From: an uncultured Eubacteriales bacterium
GTDB lineage: Bacteria; Bacillota; Clostridia; Oscillospirales; Oscillospiraceae
DNA length: 62,121 bases
Direction of reading: 5' to 3'
Assembly (NCBI GenBank): GCA_959602365.1
Contig: CAUGSS010000013.1
Location: forward strand, 1 to 62,121
This document shows positions 42,803 to 51,755 of the stretch, piece by piece; position 1 is the stretch's first letter, and each line of letters begins with the position of its first letter. Made by a program: the position numbers and the translations under genes. The notes under the pieces are model-generated. The model was not told the DNA's origin. It saw only the letters and a list, made by a program, of their open reading frames with translations, and ran no database searches.

Positions 42803-44944
42803 TCACTGGTCCTGAACCACGTTCCACCGCGTGCCGTCGAATCGGAGGGTGACCGTCTGGCCCTTGACCGGGGGCTGAGGCCCGGCCGCGCCCTGCTTCT
42901 TGCCACCCTTTTTCGGTTTGGAGGGCTGGACGTATAGGGCCTGAATGAGCGTTCCGCCGGCGTTTACGGTGCACTTGCCGTTGGAAACATACATCACCGT
43001 GCCATAGGACAGGCTGGGATCCCTCTCCTGGGCAGAGCCCGTGGCTGGGGCCCCGGGGGCCTGATCCGACACCCGCTTTGCCACCTCGGGAATGGGGTCC
43101 AGGCCCTGCATGACGTTCTTGTACTCCTCCAGCGCCATGTAGGACACCGGCTCCGGGCGCTGGCAGATCAGGCTGCGGATGGTGAAGAACTCCCGGATGT
43201 GAGGCAGGGCCCGGATGTCCGGCACAGTCTGGTTCTTCAGGGCCTCCTGGGCCTGCTTGTCGCCAAGCCACGCCTGATAGCATTGAATCAGCTCCGCCAC
43301 CCGGCCGGCGGGCTGTGCCGGGGCGGCGAAGAAGGCGCCGTCCGGGATCAGGGAAGAGTAGAGGTCCCGGGGACGGAAGGGGCGCAGGGCGTCGATGGCC
43401 AGCGTCATCCGGCCGTAGCCCAGGGGCTTGCCCATGCCCATGGGCTGATAGCAGCCCTTCTCCAGCCCCAGGCACCACAGCAGCAGCCCCAGCTCGTCCG
43501 GGTGAAGGTTGCGGTAGCGGATGGCGCCGGTGAAACGGCTGCCCGCCGCCAGGGGGCGCAGGGTGGTGCCCACCTGGGTGTTGTCCTCCGGGGGCTGGGA
43601 GGTGATGTCGTGGAGCCAGTACTGTTTATAGCCCCGAAACTGGAATTGCTCCTGGTTGTAGTCCAGGCCCTCCTTGGTATAGGCTCCGAAAAAGCTCAGC
43701 TTGGGTTCCCCCAGCACCACACTGGCCTCCGGGGCGTAGCTGGGCGCCCCTTCCAGGCCCAGGTCCCCGAAGCTGACCCGGGAGCGCAGGGCGGCCTTTC
43801 CCTGGGTAAAGCCCAGCACGGCGTAGGGATAGTCCAGGAAGAGCTCCTCCTGGTTGCGGGTCTGGTGGCTCCTGGGGATGCCGTGGCTCAGCTTGTGCCT
43901 GTAGGCGACGCGCAGATAGTAGGAGGAGGGGCTGAAGCTGACCACGTCGCCCTCCAGATAAAAGACCGGTTTGCATTCTCCCACCTTCGGTAGCGCCCAG
44001 AAGGCCTTTCGCCGTTTGATCTCGGCCTCTCTGGCCCCTTTTTCGCCCTTGGGCGGCAGGCCGGCGGTGCCCCCCAGGCTGTTCAGCCGGGCCTCATAGT
44101 CCTCCCGGTAGACCAGCACCGACTCCTGGCTCAGCACAATCCGGCCGGCGGCGGGGTCTTCCTCCGGGAACAGGTAGACGCGGTTCTGCTTCTGCATATA
44201 GCCGGGGCTGACCAGACGACCCGCCAGGGCCCCGGGGTGCTGCTCCGGGTCTCCCAGGGCGATGCCCACTCTGCCGCCCTGGGCAGGCGCCCCTTCGCGC
44301 CGGCCGGCGGCCTCCTCGCCCCAGTAGCAGATCCCCTCCAGAACGCCGGGGCGGGGCATGTTCCGCACCAGCTCCGCCACCCGGGGGTCGTCCCGCCGCA
44401 GGCGGCATACTGCGTGATCGGAAGTGGGATGGGGCAGGGTGGGGACGATGTAATAACCGGAGCCTCCGGCGGCGGGGTCGCAGTGGAGATAGCCGGTCCG
44501 GATCTCCGTGGGCTGGCTGTTGTTGTGGATGCCCAGCATATTCCGGTACTGCCCCTTCAGGCCGCTCTTCAGCGCCCCCCGGGCGTCCGCCAGGGCCCGG
44601 TAATACAGGTTCACGTCCTGGAAGTCCTCGCCGGGCCGGGTCAGACCGCACCCCAGGATCTGCATATTCTCCCGCACCAGCCCCCGCAGGCTGGAGCCGG
44701 GGATGACGCACCGGCCCTCGGCGTCCCGGAGGAAGTGTCCGTCGTTCCGGCCCCGGCTGTCCCTGGCCCCGTCGGAGACGAAGACCGGGGTCTGGGCCGT
44801 CATGGTGACGGTGATCTCCCCGGAGAGCAGATTCTCGTCCCACCGGTCCTGGCGGGGCACGTCCTCCAGCCGGGCGTACCGGCGGATCACCTTGTTGGGG
44901 AAGGAGACAAAGTTGTAGGGCGCGTGTACCTGTTTATCCCGCAT
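42803..44944 (-). CDS. Type III-D RAMP protein, Cas7 with insertion (TIGR03986-like)
   Basis: A 713-residue RAMP-superfamily protein. Its N-terminus carries the Cas7-like pattern TPVFVSDGARDSRGRNDGHFLRD...VIPGSSLRGLVREN, and the C-terminal half has GLEKGCYQPMGMGKPLGYGRM, the glycine-rich loop. The body between is much longer than a normal Cas7, fitting the Cas7-insertion subunit of the III-Dv complex. The last 90 residues (about 620-713) are a basic, repeat-like tail with a beta-rich end. It overlaps the Csx19 gene by 11 bp. In III-Dv it caps the crRNA 3' side and can cut target RNA. Confidence 0.88.
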   Translation of the reverse strand: MRDKQVHAPYNFVSFPNKVIRRYARLEDVPRQDRWDENLLSGEITVTMTAQTPVFVSDGARDSRGRNDGHFLRDAEGRCVIPGSSLRGLVRENMQILGCGLTRPGEDFQDVNLYYRALADARGALKSGLKGQYRNMLGIHNNSQPTEIRTGYLHCDPAAGGSGYYIVPTLPHPTSDHAVCRLRRDDPRVAELVRNMPRPGVLEGICYWGEEAAGRREGAPAQGGRVGIALGDPEQHPGALAGRLVSPGYMQKQNRVYLFPEEDPAAGRIVLSQESVLVYREDYEARLNSLGGTAGLPPKGEKGAREAEIKRRKAFWALPKVGECKPVFYLEGDVVSFSPSSYYLRVAYRHKLSHGIPRSHQTRNQEELFLDYPYAVLGFTQGKAALRSRVSFGDLGLEGAPSYAPEASVVLGEPKLSFFGAYTKEGLDYNQEQFQFRGYKQYWLHDITSQPPEDNTQVGTTLRPLAAGSRFTGAIRYRNLHPDELGLLLWCLGLEKGCYQPMGMGKPLGYGRMTLAIDALRPFRPRDLYSSLIPDGAFFAAPAQPAGRVAELIQCYQAWLGDKQAQEALKNQTVPDIRALPHIREFFTIRSLICQRPEPVSYMALEEYKNVMQGLDPIPEVAKRVSDQAPGAPATGSAQERDPSLSYGTVMYVSNGKCTVNAGGTLIQALYVQPSKPKKGGKKQGAAGPQPPVKGQTVTLRFDGTRWNVVQDQ

Positions 44945-45323
44945 CGCCGCCGCCTCCTTCCCATGCCGCCAGCCGGGTCAGGGCCACATAGCCCTGGCCG
45001 TCCTCGTCAAAGGCGATGTACTGCAGCTGTTTTAACGTCCTGCCGAACTTGGGCAGCAGCCGCACCTCCCGCTGGATGGCCGCGTCCCCGGGCTCATCCT
45101 CCGCCAGGGTGGCGGCCAAGCCGCCCTCCGCCTGGTAGAAGCGCAGCTCAGCCTCCGGGCCGAAGAAGCGGGCCTCGGTCACGTCGGCCAGATCGTTCAC
45201 AGGCCTCCGGGCCGCCCCCAGCTCCACGGAGCTGAGCCGCCACACCATCTGATAGGGGAAGCGCTCCGGGCGCTCCGCCAGATAGGCCAGGGCCTGGTCT
45301 TGGTTGAAATAGGTGAGTTTCAT
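44934..45323 (-). CDS. Csx19 (TIGR03984-like) subunit of the III-D complex
   Basis: A 129-residue protein starting MKLTYFNQDQALAYLAERPE, with LDGARFFGPE-like EARFFGPEAELRFYQ near 50, matching the small III-D-specific Csx19. ATG 45323 overlaps the stop of the Cas7-2x gene by four bases (ATGA); the frame open further upstream lies inside that gene and is not used. Csx19 is restricted to III-D loci, so it supports the subtype call. Its exact contact in the complex is known only from the Synechocystis relative. Confidence 0.85.
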   Translation of the reverse strand: MKLTYFNQDQALAYLAERPERFPYQMVWRLSSVELGAARRPVNDLADVTEARFFGPEAELRFYQAEGGLAATLAEDEPGDAAIQREVRLLPKFGRTLKQLQYIAFDEDGQGYVALTRLAAWEGGGGDAG

Positions 45324-46615
45324 GGCTCCGCCTCCTTGCATGCTGCCAGCCAGCCCTCGGTCACGCCCTCCGGGTCCTCCAGGGCCACCCCGTCGGGCCG
45401 GCTGTCCAGAGTCACCGTCTGCCGCCCCGGCACGTCGATCTCCGCGTGCACCCACTCCGCCCGGCCGTGGCCGATGGAGGAGCCGCTGCCCAGGGCGTAG
45501 AGCCCCAGCCCCAGATCCCGCAGAGCGAAGAGGAGCAGGGCGCAGCCCGCCGCCTCCCGGGCGGTGGCGGTGATGGTCCAGGACACGGTGGCGGTCACCG
45601 GCTGCTCGGCGAACAGGGCCTTGTACATGACGCCGCCGGAGATCCGGTTGATGCGGATGCGGTGGAGGGTGCAGCTGTGGGCGTCCTGGAAGACCCCGTC
45701 GGAGCAGCGGGCCTTGCCGGCGATGCCGTTGTCCTGGGCGCCGTCAGGGCCCTTGACGCTGCCCCGGCCAAAGAAGCCGTCCAGCCGCCGCTCCCAGTCC
45801 GGGCCCAGGCAGAAGGGGGCGATCTCCGTGATGTGGGCCCGCAGGGCCCCCTTGATGGAGGAGCCGGGCAGCAGCAGCGCCCCGTTCTCCTCCATGGGGG
45901 GCGCGTCGATCTTGTCCTGGCCGACGCCCGCGGGGGCGGAGGCCTTGATGAGCAGATGGCGCAGCCGGGCGGTGACCCGGAAAGTGACCATGTCCCCTCC
46001 GAGGCCCTCTTCCAGGGCCACAGCCTCGTTCTGCTCGTCCTTTTTATCCGTCTCGTCTCCGGGCAGAGCCGCCAGCCAGGCCGTCCGGTCCTGCGGATCC
46101 CTCAGGTCGTACCGCCGCCGCAGGACCGACAGGCGGACCTGGCCGAAGCCGTTGGACTTCTGGGCCCCCAGCCGGATCTCCCCCTGGTGCAGGGCGGCCA
46201 GGTAGGACTCCAGCACCGGAATGGTCTCCTCCGGCGGCGCATCCCCCTGCCAGACCAGGGTGAAGACGCCGGTAGTCCCGGGCAGCAGGGCGGTCACGTC
46301 GAATTTGGCCCGGTCCGCGCCGGTGCCGGTGGCCCCGTCGATCCGCAGCCGGGGCCGGGCGCCCTGGCTGGCGTCAGGGCAGAATTCCAGGTCGGAGACG
46401 ATGAGCTGTCCCTCCCGCTCCTGGCTGCCGAACAGGGCCTCGTCCTCCCGCCAGTCCCGCAGGGCCCCGGCCAGGGAGCTGCCCTGGAGATAGGGGGTGC
46501 CGTCCGGGCGGCGCAGCACCTGTTCCGGGTCCCGCGCGGCCCCGCCGGTGCGCAGGGGGCTCACGCAGGTGACCTCCACCCGGTAGCGCAGGACGTAGTT
46601 GTAACCGGCTCTCAT
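45320..46615 (-). CDS. Type III-D effector subunit Cas7-2x (tandem Csm3-like RAMP domains)
   Basis: A 431-residue protein with two Cas7 domains in tandem. The first (about 1-165) shows CVSPLRTGGAA, PYLQGSSLAGALRDW and LGAQKSNGFGQV; the second (about 210-400) shows LLPGSSIKGALRAHI and LGSGSSIGHGRAEW. Such a Cas7-2x fusion belongs to the III-Dv variant. Each domain can carry a catalytic Asp for target RNA cleavage at 6-nt steps; the candidates are in the segments before the GSS motifs. It overlaps its neighbours by four bases on both sides. Confidence 0.9.
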   Translation of the reverse strand: MRAGYNYVLRYRVEVTCVSPLRTGGAARDPEQVLRRPDGTPYLQGSSLAGALRDWREDEALFGSQEREGQLIVSDLEFCPDASQGARPRLRIDGATGTGADRAKFDVTALLPGTTGVFTLVWQGDAPPEETIPVLESYLAALHQGEIRLGAQKSNGFGQVRLSVLRRRYDLRDPQDRTAWLAALPGDETDKKDEQNEAVALEEGLGGDMVTFRVTARLRHLLIKASAPAGVGQDKIDAPPMEENGALLLPGSSIKGALRAHITEIAPFCLGPDWERRLDGFFGRGSVKGPDGAQDNGIAGKARCSDGVFQDAHSCTLHRIRINRISGGVMYKALFAEQPVTATVSWTITATAREAAGCALLLFALRDLGLGLYALGSGSSIGHGRAEWVHAEIDVPGRQTVTLDSRPDGVALEDPEGVTEGWLAACKEAEP

Positions 46616-48642
46616 CTGCCCACCTTCTTTCTGCTCAGATCCAGCCAGTCGCAGACCAACTTCAGCCGCTCCACCGGCCCGTCGGGGCAGCGGTCCACCT
46701 CCAGGGTCTCGGCCAGGGGGCGCTCCATCAGCTTGTCGAACGCCTCCCGGAAGGCCTGGTACCGGGCCTGGTTCCGGGCGCCCTTGTCCGCGATGTTGTG
46801 GTCAAAAAATGCCCGCAGGTCGCCCAGATCTCCCTTTTGGGCCATGGCCTGCTCGCACCGGGCCTGGATGTCGCCCAGCTGGCTGTTGGACAGGCCGCCG
46901 GGGACCGGGGTCTCCAGCAGCCAGCGGCACCGGGCCCGGCGGAGCTCCGCCAGGGGGGAGGCGGCGGGGCGGCCGGTCTCCCGGTATTTCTGGTAGCGGG
47001 GGTAGTCCTTCAGAAACAGCACCTGGCCGCAGCCCTCGCCCCGGCGGAGGCCCAGCCCGGTCTCCTCCAGCCGGCGCAGGGCCGCCAGGCTGGGCGGAGC
47101 GGCGCACTTCAGCTGGAACACGCTGCCCGGGGCGTACATGACCTCGGCGGGGGTGGCGCAGCCCCAGGTGGCGTTGAAGCTCACCTGTTCTGTCACCCCG
47201 GTGGCGCAGCCGGCGATCTCCAGCCGCTTCTGTCCCGCCCCGCAGGGGGGCAGGGCCAGCAGGTCGGCCAGGGCCTCCTCGTCCAGCCCTACGGGTTCTC
47301 CCGCCCGGGCCATGGCGGCGGGGGAGAGCAGCATCATGTACAGCTCCGAGGGGATCTGGTCTCCGTCGGAAAAGCCGAACTGGGCCCCATAGCGGCTCTG
47401 GGCGGGGGCCACCTCCGCCACCCGGCACAGGCCGTATCCGGCAAACTTGTCCGCCCCCAGCCAGGCCCAGTCGTAGAAGGCGGCAGAGAGCGCCGGGGCC
47501 AGGCCGGGGTCGTCCAGCTGGATGTAGCCCTCCAGCACCGTGCCCGGGGCGATGGCGTTGGCGGAGAAGACCTGCTTCTCCTCCGGCGTGTTCCCCCGGC
47601 GCATCCGCAGGGCTACGGCGGTCTTGGGGGAGCAGCCCCGCAGCAGGGGGCCTTCCGGGCCGGTCTCCAGGGTGCAGAAGCTGCCCAGCTTGGCCCGCTT
47701 GTCCTGGGGGAGCACCTCCCCCCGGGTCAGCACGCTGTAAAAGTGGGCCTCCCCCTTGTCCTCATAGAAGCCCATGGGGGCGGGAACGGCGGCCTGCCCC
47801 TCGCTGACCGGCAGGGCGTCCAGAAACCGGACCCCGTCCCCCAGCAGCTGGGCTTTGTGGGCGGCGAACCAGTCGGGCTGCTCCCGGGCCAGGGTGGAGA
47901 GCAGCAGCCCCCGCACCGCGGAGCCGGGCAGGTACTGCCGGGTGTCGGTGTAGTTCAGCTCGTGCCAGCCCCCGGCGCTGCGGCGGTATTGGGGCACGTT
48001 CAGGGCGGTGGCCAGCTCCAGCCGGTAGCGCAGGCAGCCGGTGGGGGAGAGGGCCGGCCTGTGGGCCAGGGGGCCGGCCGGGTCGGCCGTCACCTGGACC
48101 TGGCCGAAGCCCCGGTTGCGCAGCAGACCGGCCCACTTCAGGGCGGCGCAGCCGTCCTGGATCAACCCGGCGTCGCGCTGGTCACAGAACAGCACCCCCC
48201 AGAATGCCAGCCCCTTGCGCAGGCAGGAGGCGGTGCGCAGGGTGCCGGTCTTGACCACCTGGTCCTCCAGGGCGGTGAAGGTGCGGGTGATCGCCCAGTC
48301 GGTCTGGCCCTCCTCCAGGCGCAGGTCGCCGAAGATCAGCCGGCGGGCCGGATCGCCGGGCGGGCCGCCCGGGCCGGCGGTTAGGTCGGGGGAGGCATCC
48401 CCGCTCTGCCAGCCCTCCAGGCCGAACAGGGCGGTCAGCGCGGCGGGATCCTCGCCGGTCCAGCGCAGGCAGTCCCCCACGCTCTCCCGGAGCAGCCCTT
48501 TCAGCGTGGCGCCGGGCAGGAAGGGCATCCCGTCCTGATCCACCCGCAGGGCGATGTCCTCCCCGCCGGGGGCGCTGTGGCCCGAGCTGAACATGGTGTC
48601 CGAGCGCAGCACCAGGCGGATGTTCATACAGATCAGGCTCAT
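46612..48642 (-). CDS. Type III-D effector fusion Cas7-Cas5-Cas11
   Basis: A 676-residue protein with three parts: an N-terminal Csm3-like Cas7 (about 1-190; SSGHSAPGGEDIALRV, PFLPGATLKGLLRES, LRNRGFGQVQ), a Csx10/Cas5-like domain (about 195-560; YLPGSAVRGLLL, GLGLRRGEGCGQVL), and a helical C-terminal about 100 residues (CRWLLETPVP...LRAFFDHNIADKGARNQARYQAF) consistent with Cas11. This order is the signature of type III-Dv. Overlaps flanking genes by four bases (ATGA), giving strict co-translation. Confidence 0.85.
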   Translation of the reverse strand: MSLICMNIRLVLRSDTMFSSGHSAPGGEDIALRVDQDGMPFLPGATLKGLLRESVGDCLRWTGEDPAALTALFGLEGWQSGDASPDLTAGPGGPPGDPARRLIFGDLRLEEGQTDWAITRTFTALEDQVVKTGTLRTASCLRKGLAFWGVLFCDQRDAGLIQDGCAALKWAGLLRNRGFGQVQVTADPAGPLAHRPALSPTGCLRYRLELATALNVPQYRRSAGGWHELNYTDTRQYLPGSAVRGLLLSTLAREQPDWFAAHKAQLLGDGVRFLDALPVSEGQAAVPAPMGFYEDKGEAHFYSVLTRGEVLPQDKRAKLGSFCTLETGPEGPLLRGCSPKTAVALRMRRGNTPEEKQVFSANAIAPGTVLEGYIQLDDPGLAPALSAAFYDWAWLGADKFAGYGLCRVAEVAPAQSRYGAQFGFSDGDQIPSELYMMLLSPAAMARAGEPVGLDEEALADLLALPPCGAGQKRLEIAGCATGVTEQVSFNATWGCATPAEVMYAPGSVFQLKCAAPPSLAALRRLEETGLGLRRGEGCGQVLFLKDYPRYQKYRETGRPAASPLAELRRARCRWLLETPVPGGLSNSQLGDIQARCEQAMAQKGDLGDLRAFFDHNIADKGARNQARYQAFREAFDKLMERPLAETLEVDRCPDGPVERLKLVCDWLDLSRKKVGR

Positions 48643-50180
48643 CGCTCTTCCTCCCTCCAGAAGGTCATATGGTCAATCAGCTCAATGGCGTCAAAGTAGA
48701 GGCACCGCCGCACCGGCTTCTCAGGATCGCTGTTGTCGGTGACAAAGGCGTCCCTGGCCAGGGCCTCCCCGGCCAGGGCCCGCCGGACATAGTCCGGGAA
48801 GCGGCGCTCCACCCCGGCCCAGAGCAGCTCCCCCGCCTCGGTCTGGCGCAGAGCCAGCCGGGTTTCCAGCTCCCCCTGGCGGAAGGCGGTGCGCAGCTGC
48901 TTGACCTTGCTGCGGGGCAGGGCCTGCTTCTCCTGCGCCAGGTACCGGGAGACTTCCCGGAAGAAGCCGTAGCTCCGCTCCAGGGGATAGTCCTTCGCCT
49001 GGCCGGGCAGCACCACCAGGGGCCGCAGTTCCATCCGGCCCCCGTCCTCGGTCCGGTAGTCGGCCCGGATCTGGGGTAGGGCGCCCTTGAGCTGGCCGAA
49101 CTCGATGTGCCAGTCCAGGGCGCTGACGCTGCTGTCCGGGGCCAGTGTTGCCCCGAACTTTTTGGCGTTGGAGCACAGCTCCTCGGACAGGTCGTAGGCC
49201 TGGCGGAAGGGGTATTTCTTGTGGATCAGCACCACCCCGGCGCAGGCGGCATAGCCGTTGCCGTCCAGGCCTTCCTGTCGGGCCAGGTGCTCCAAAAACC
49301 GGACCGCGCACTCCAGGCCCAGGCTGCCGGCGGCGATGAAGCACACGTCGTCGCCCGCACCCACCACCTTGCGCACCGGCAGCACCTTCTTCCCGCCGGC
49401 CTTCGCCGCCGGGTAACCTGTCCGCTCCAGCGCCTGGACCAGGTCCGCCGTCATGGCGTCGTAGGCGGCGGCGAAGTCGCGGTTGATGGCGCGGCTGAAG
49501 TCCTGCAGGGTGTTCACGCATTTCTCCCAATCGCCCTGGCACTCCTGGTAGATGGCCTGTACCCGCTTGCCCATGGCGTTGCCGTCCAGGTGGACCACCG
49601 CCAGGTAGTTGTCCTCCCCGGCCAGCTGCTCCCCGTCGGTGGTCAGGGTCCAGCCCTCGGGCACCTGGACGGAGAGCGGGGGGATCTGGTAGTCCCGGGA
49701 GGGCCGAAAACGCTGCTGGGGGTGCTCCACCCCAAAGGACTTGCGCCGGAAGGAGGCCTGCCTCCGGGCCTTCTTCTCCTCCAGGGCGGCGGACAGGGCG
49801 GTCAGGTTCTCCCCCGGGGTTTTCGCCGGGTCATAGGGGCAGATCTTGACGAACAGCTCCATGGCCGGAAAATCCTGCAGCACCCGCTCCGTCAGCTGCC
49901 GGGCGAAGTGCCGGGCGGCCTCCAGACTGTCGAACTGGAGCACCGTGTGGCCGCCGCCGGCGTAGACGAAGTTGGTTTTCCCGCAATAGCCCTCCGGGCA
50001 GGCCAGCTGGAAAAAATCGGCACGGGTGCGGCTTTCGCCGCCGCAGTCTCGGTAGTCGATGCCGTCGTTGGTCACAAACCGGATCTCCTCAGAGCGCCGG
50101 ATGTTGTCGCTCAGCTTCCGGCTGCCGAAGATGTAAGCCTGCTTCTGGGAGACCTCCAGGATCATCAGATATTTTTCCAT
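48639..50180 (-). CDS. Cas10 (type III-D), HD-less, with GAGDD palm motif
   Basis: A 513-residue large subunit without an N-terminal HD nuclease domain. Two palm domains are present: the first has YLAVVHLDGNAMGKRV near 205-220, the second has the cyclase motif GAGDDVCFI at 274-282 (GAGDD instead of GGDD). The two Asp residues needed for metal binding are intact, so cyclic oligoadenylate synthesis is plausible, in line with two CARF proteins nearby. HD loss and the short length are usual for III-D. ATG 50180 follows GGGGAGGAGG; the frame open to 50303 is inside the previous gene. Confidence 0.92.
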   Translation of the reverse strand: MEKYLMILEVSQKQAYIFGSRKLSDNIRRSEEIRFVTNDGIDYRDCGGESRTRADFFQLACPEGYCGKTNFVYAGGGHTVLQFDSLEAARHFARQLTERVLQDFPAMELFVKICPYDPAKTPGENLTALSAALEEKKARRQASFRRKSFGVEHPQQRFRPSRDYQIPPLSVQVPEGWTLTTDGEQLAGEDNYLAVVHLDGNAMGKRVQAIYQECQGDWEKCVNTLQDFSRAINRDFAAAYDAMTADLVQALERTGYPAAKAGGKKVLPVRKVVGAGDDVCFIAAGSLGLECAVRFLEHLARQEGLDGNGYAACAGVVLIHKKYPFRQAYDLSEELCSNAKKFGATLAPDSSVSALDWHIEFGQLKGALPQIRADYRTEDGGRMELRPLVVLPGQAKDYPLERSYGFFREVSRYLAQEKQALPRSKVKQLRTAFRQGELETRLALRQTEAGELLWAGVERRFPDYVRRALAGEALARDAFVTDNSDPEKPVRRCLYFDAIELIDHMTFWREEER

Positions 50181-50208
50181 GGTTTTCCTCCTCCCCCCGC
50201 TGCCCTGG

Positions 50209-51744
50209 TCAGGACAGCTGTTCATATTTGTATTGCCGGTAGCTTTTCTCCAGTTTCCGAAAGCGGTCATAAATGGTGTGCCTGGAGCGATCACGCACCT
50301 CAAAGCGGTTTAAATAGGAGGCATTGACGTGGGGCTCTGTGGGCAGATTCAGTGGTCTGCCCTGTCTGGCCTTTGGGACTTCCTCCAGTACCTCATCGTA
50401 GGTCTTGAGCCGCGCACGGATAATGTCCGGGAAACTGCCGCATTCTGGGCGCAGGCAGAAGTTGACGAACCGGAACTGCATGGCCCGCGTCAGGTCCCGT
50501 TCGCGGACAAAGGATACGCCCCCCTGCTTCAGGACCGACATCATATCAGAGGTGAACAGCACTCTGTAATAGGGGAAGTCCTGCCCCTTGCGGTTTGCGC
50601 GTTGACGGAAGGAAAGAACCAGCGCCGCCAGCTCGTACCAGCCAGCTTGATATTCGGCGCTGGCACCGGCGCTGGGCAGCGGGCCGGCGAGCTGCTCTTC
50701 CAGCGAGGCGCCCTCCGGTTCGTCCGGATTCGCCGGAGCGTTGATCGATCCGGCCGTCTGTCCGGCCATTTTCCTGATATGGTCTATCGTGCGCCGGGGG
50801 AAACGGTAGTACAGCATATTAAACAGCGTATTTTTCCCGTGAAAGAGGCGCCGGACCTCCATGACCAGCTCCAGAACGATTTCGTACTGATCCTCATAGG
50901 AGAGACAGATCTCTGTGGGTTGCCTCTGGCTTCCGCCGTTGTCTGTGCCCGGCGCCGTCTGCTGCCCTTCCGTCTCCTGTGCCGGTTCCTCCCTGTCCTG
51001 AGCGGAGATGTACACATATCTGCGGGTCAGAAGGAAACCGCAGGCAAGACAGAACACATTGTCCCAGATCGCCTTGTCCTGCCGGAACAGCCGCTCCATC
51101 TCCTGCCGGGCGTCCACGGGCAGCAGGGACGTGTGCCGGCGCTGTTCCTCGGTATCGTGTAAAAACGCACAGGCCGTTTTTTTCGTGATGTCTGTGCAGT
51201 CCGGTATTCCCGCCGCCGCTCTCTGCTCCGGGGGCAGCCGCCGCCACATGGCCGCCCGCATCTGCATGTGTTCGACGATTTGTTCCCCCATTGCCGTCAG
51301 CATGCGCATGGTCAAATAGGTCAGCAGGCCGCCGCTTTGCGCCCGAAAGTCACCGGCCCCGTGTTCCAACTGGGAGAGCAGCGGGAGAAACAGCGTCTCA
51401 TAGCAGGCCTTGGACAGAGACAGCAGGGGGGCTCCGCACGGAATGGAGGGTTCGGGGCCGGGGCTATGCTGCGGCCGCACCTCCGGCCGGACGTGCTCTG
51501 ACTCCTGGGAGGGGGGCACCCCTTGTCCCTCTAGTTTTGGAAAAAAGATCTGGTAGCATATGCGGCGAATGGACAGCTGAAGCCGCCTCCGCTGGGCGGA
51601 GTCCTTTGGGTCCAGGGCTGCCAGAGCGGCGCCGGCCCCATCCAGCTTTTTCCCGTACTTCCGGTAATTCCGGGCCATATCATCCGCGGTTTGGGGAGGG
51701 TTGAACCAAACTATGGCGCCGGTTTTTTTCGCATGCTTTGCCAT
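50209..51744 (-). CDS. Unrecognised 511-residue protein in the III-D operon
   Basis: It lies between the CARF-like gene and cas10, 28 bp before cas10 and 11 bp after the previous stop, so it is a fixed member of the operon. I do not recognise it. The N-terminal region has MAKHAKKTGAIVWFNPP and long helices; the middle has FLACGFLLTRRYVYISAQ; the C-terminal part contains a basic helical run (SFRQRANRKGQDFPYYRVLF, YDRFRKLEKSYRQYKYEQLS). No nuclease or nucleotide motif is visible. It could be a regulator (its C-terminus resembles a DNA-binding helical domain), a target-RNA handling subunit or an effector; none is shown. Confidence 0.75.
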   Translation of the reverse strand: MAKHAKKTGAIVWFNPPQTADDMARNYRKYGKKLDGAGAALAALDPKDSAQRRRLQLSIRRICYQIFFPKLEGQGVPPSQESEHVRPEVRPQHSPGPEPSIPCGAPLLSLSKACYETLFLPLLSQLEHGAGDFRAQSGGLLTYLTMRMLTAMGEQIVEHMQMRAAMWRRLPPEQRAAAGIPDCTDITKKTACAFLHDTEEQRRHTSLLPVDARQEMERLFRQDKAIWDNVFCLACGFLLTRRYVYISAQDREEPAQETEGQQTAPGTDNGGSQRQPTEICLSYEDQYEIVLELVMEVRRLFHGKNTLFNMLYYRFPRRTIDHIRKMAGQTAGSINAPANPDEPEGASLEEQLAGPLPSAGASAEYQAGWYELAALVLSFRQRANRKGQDFPYYRVLFTSDMMSVLKQGGVSFVRERDLTRAMQFRFVNFCLRPECGSFPDIIRARLKTYDEVLEEVPKARQGRPLNLPTEPHVNASYLNRFEVRDRSRHTIYDRFRKLEKSYRQYKYEQLS

Positions 51745-51755
51745 AGCCGCTCACC

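Noticed and set aside
46798..48384. 528-codon plus-strand frame inside the Cas7-Cas5-Cas11 gene
   Set aside because: Gly/Gln/Ala-rich shadow without start signal; the minus strand has the RAMP motifs.
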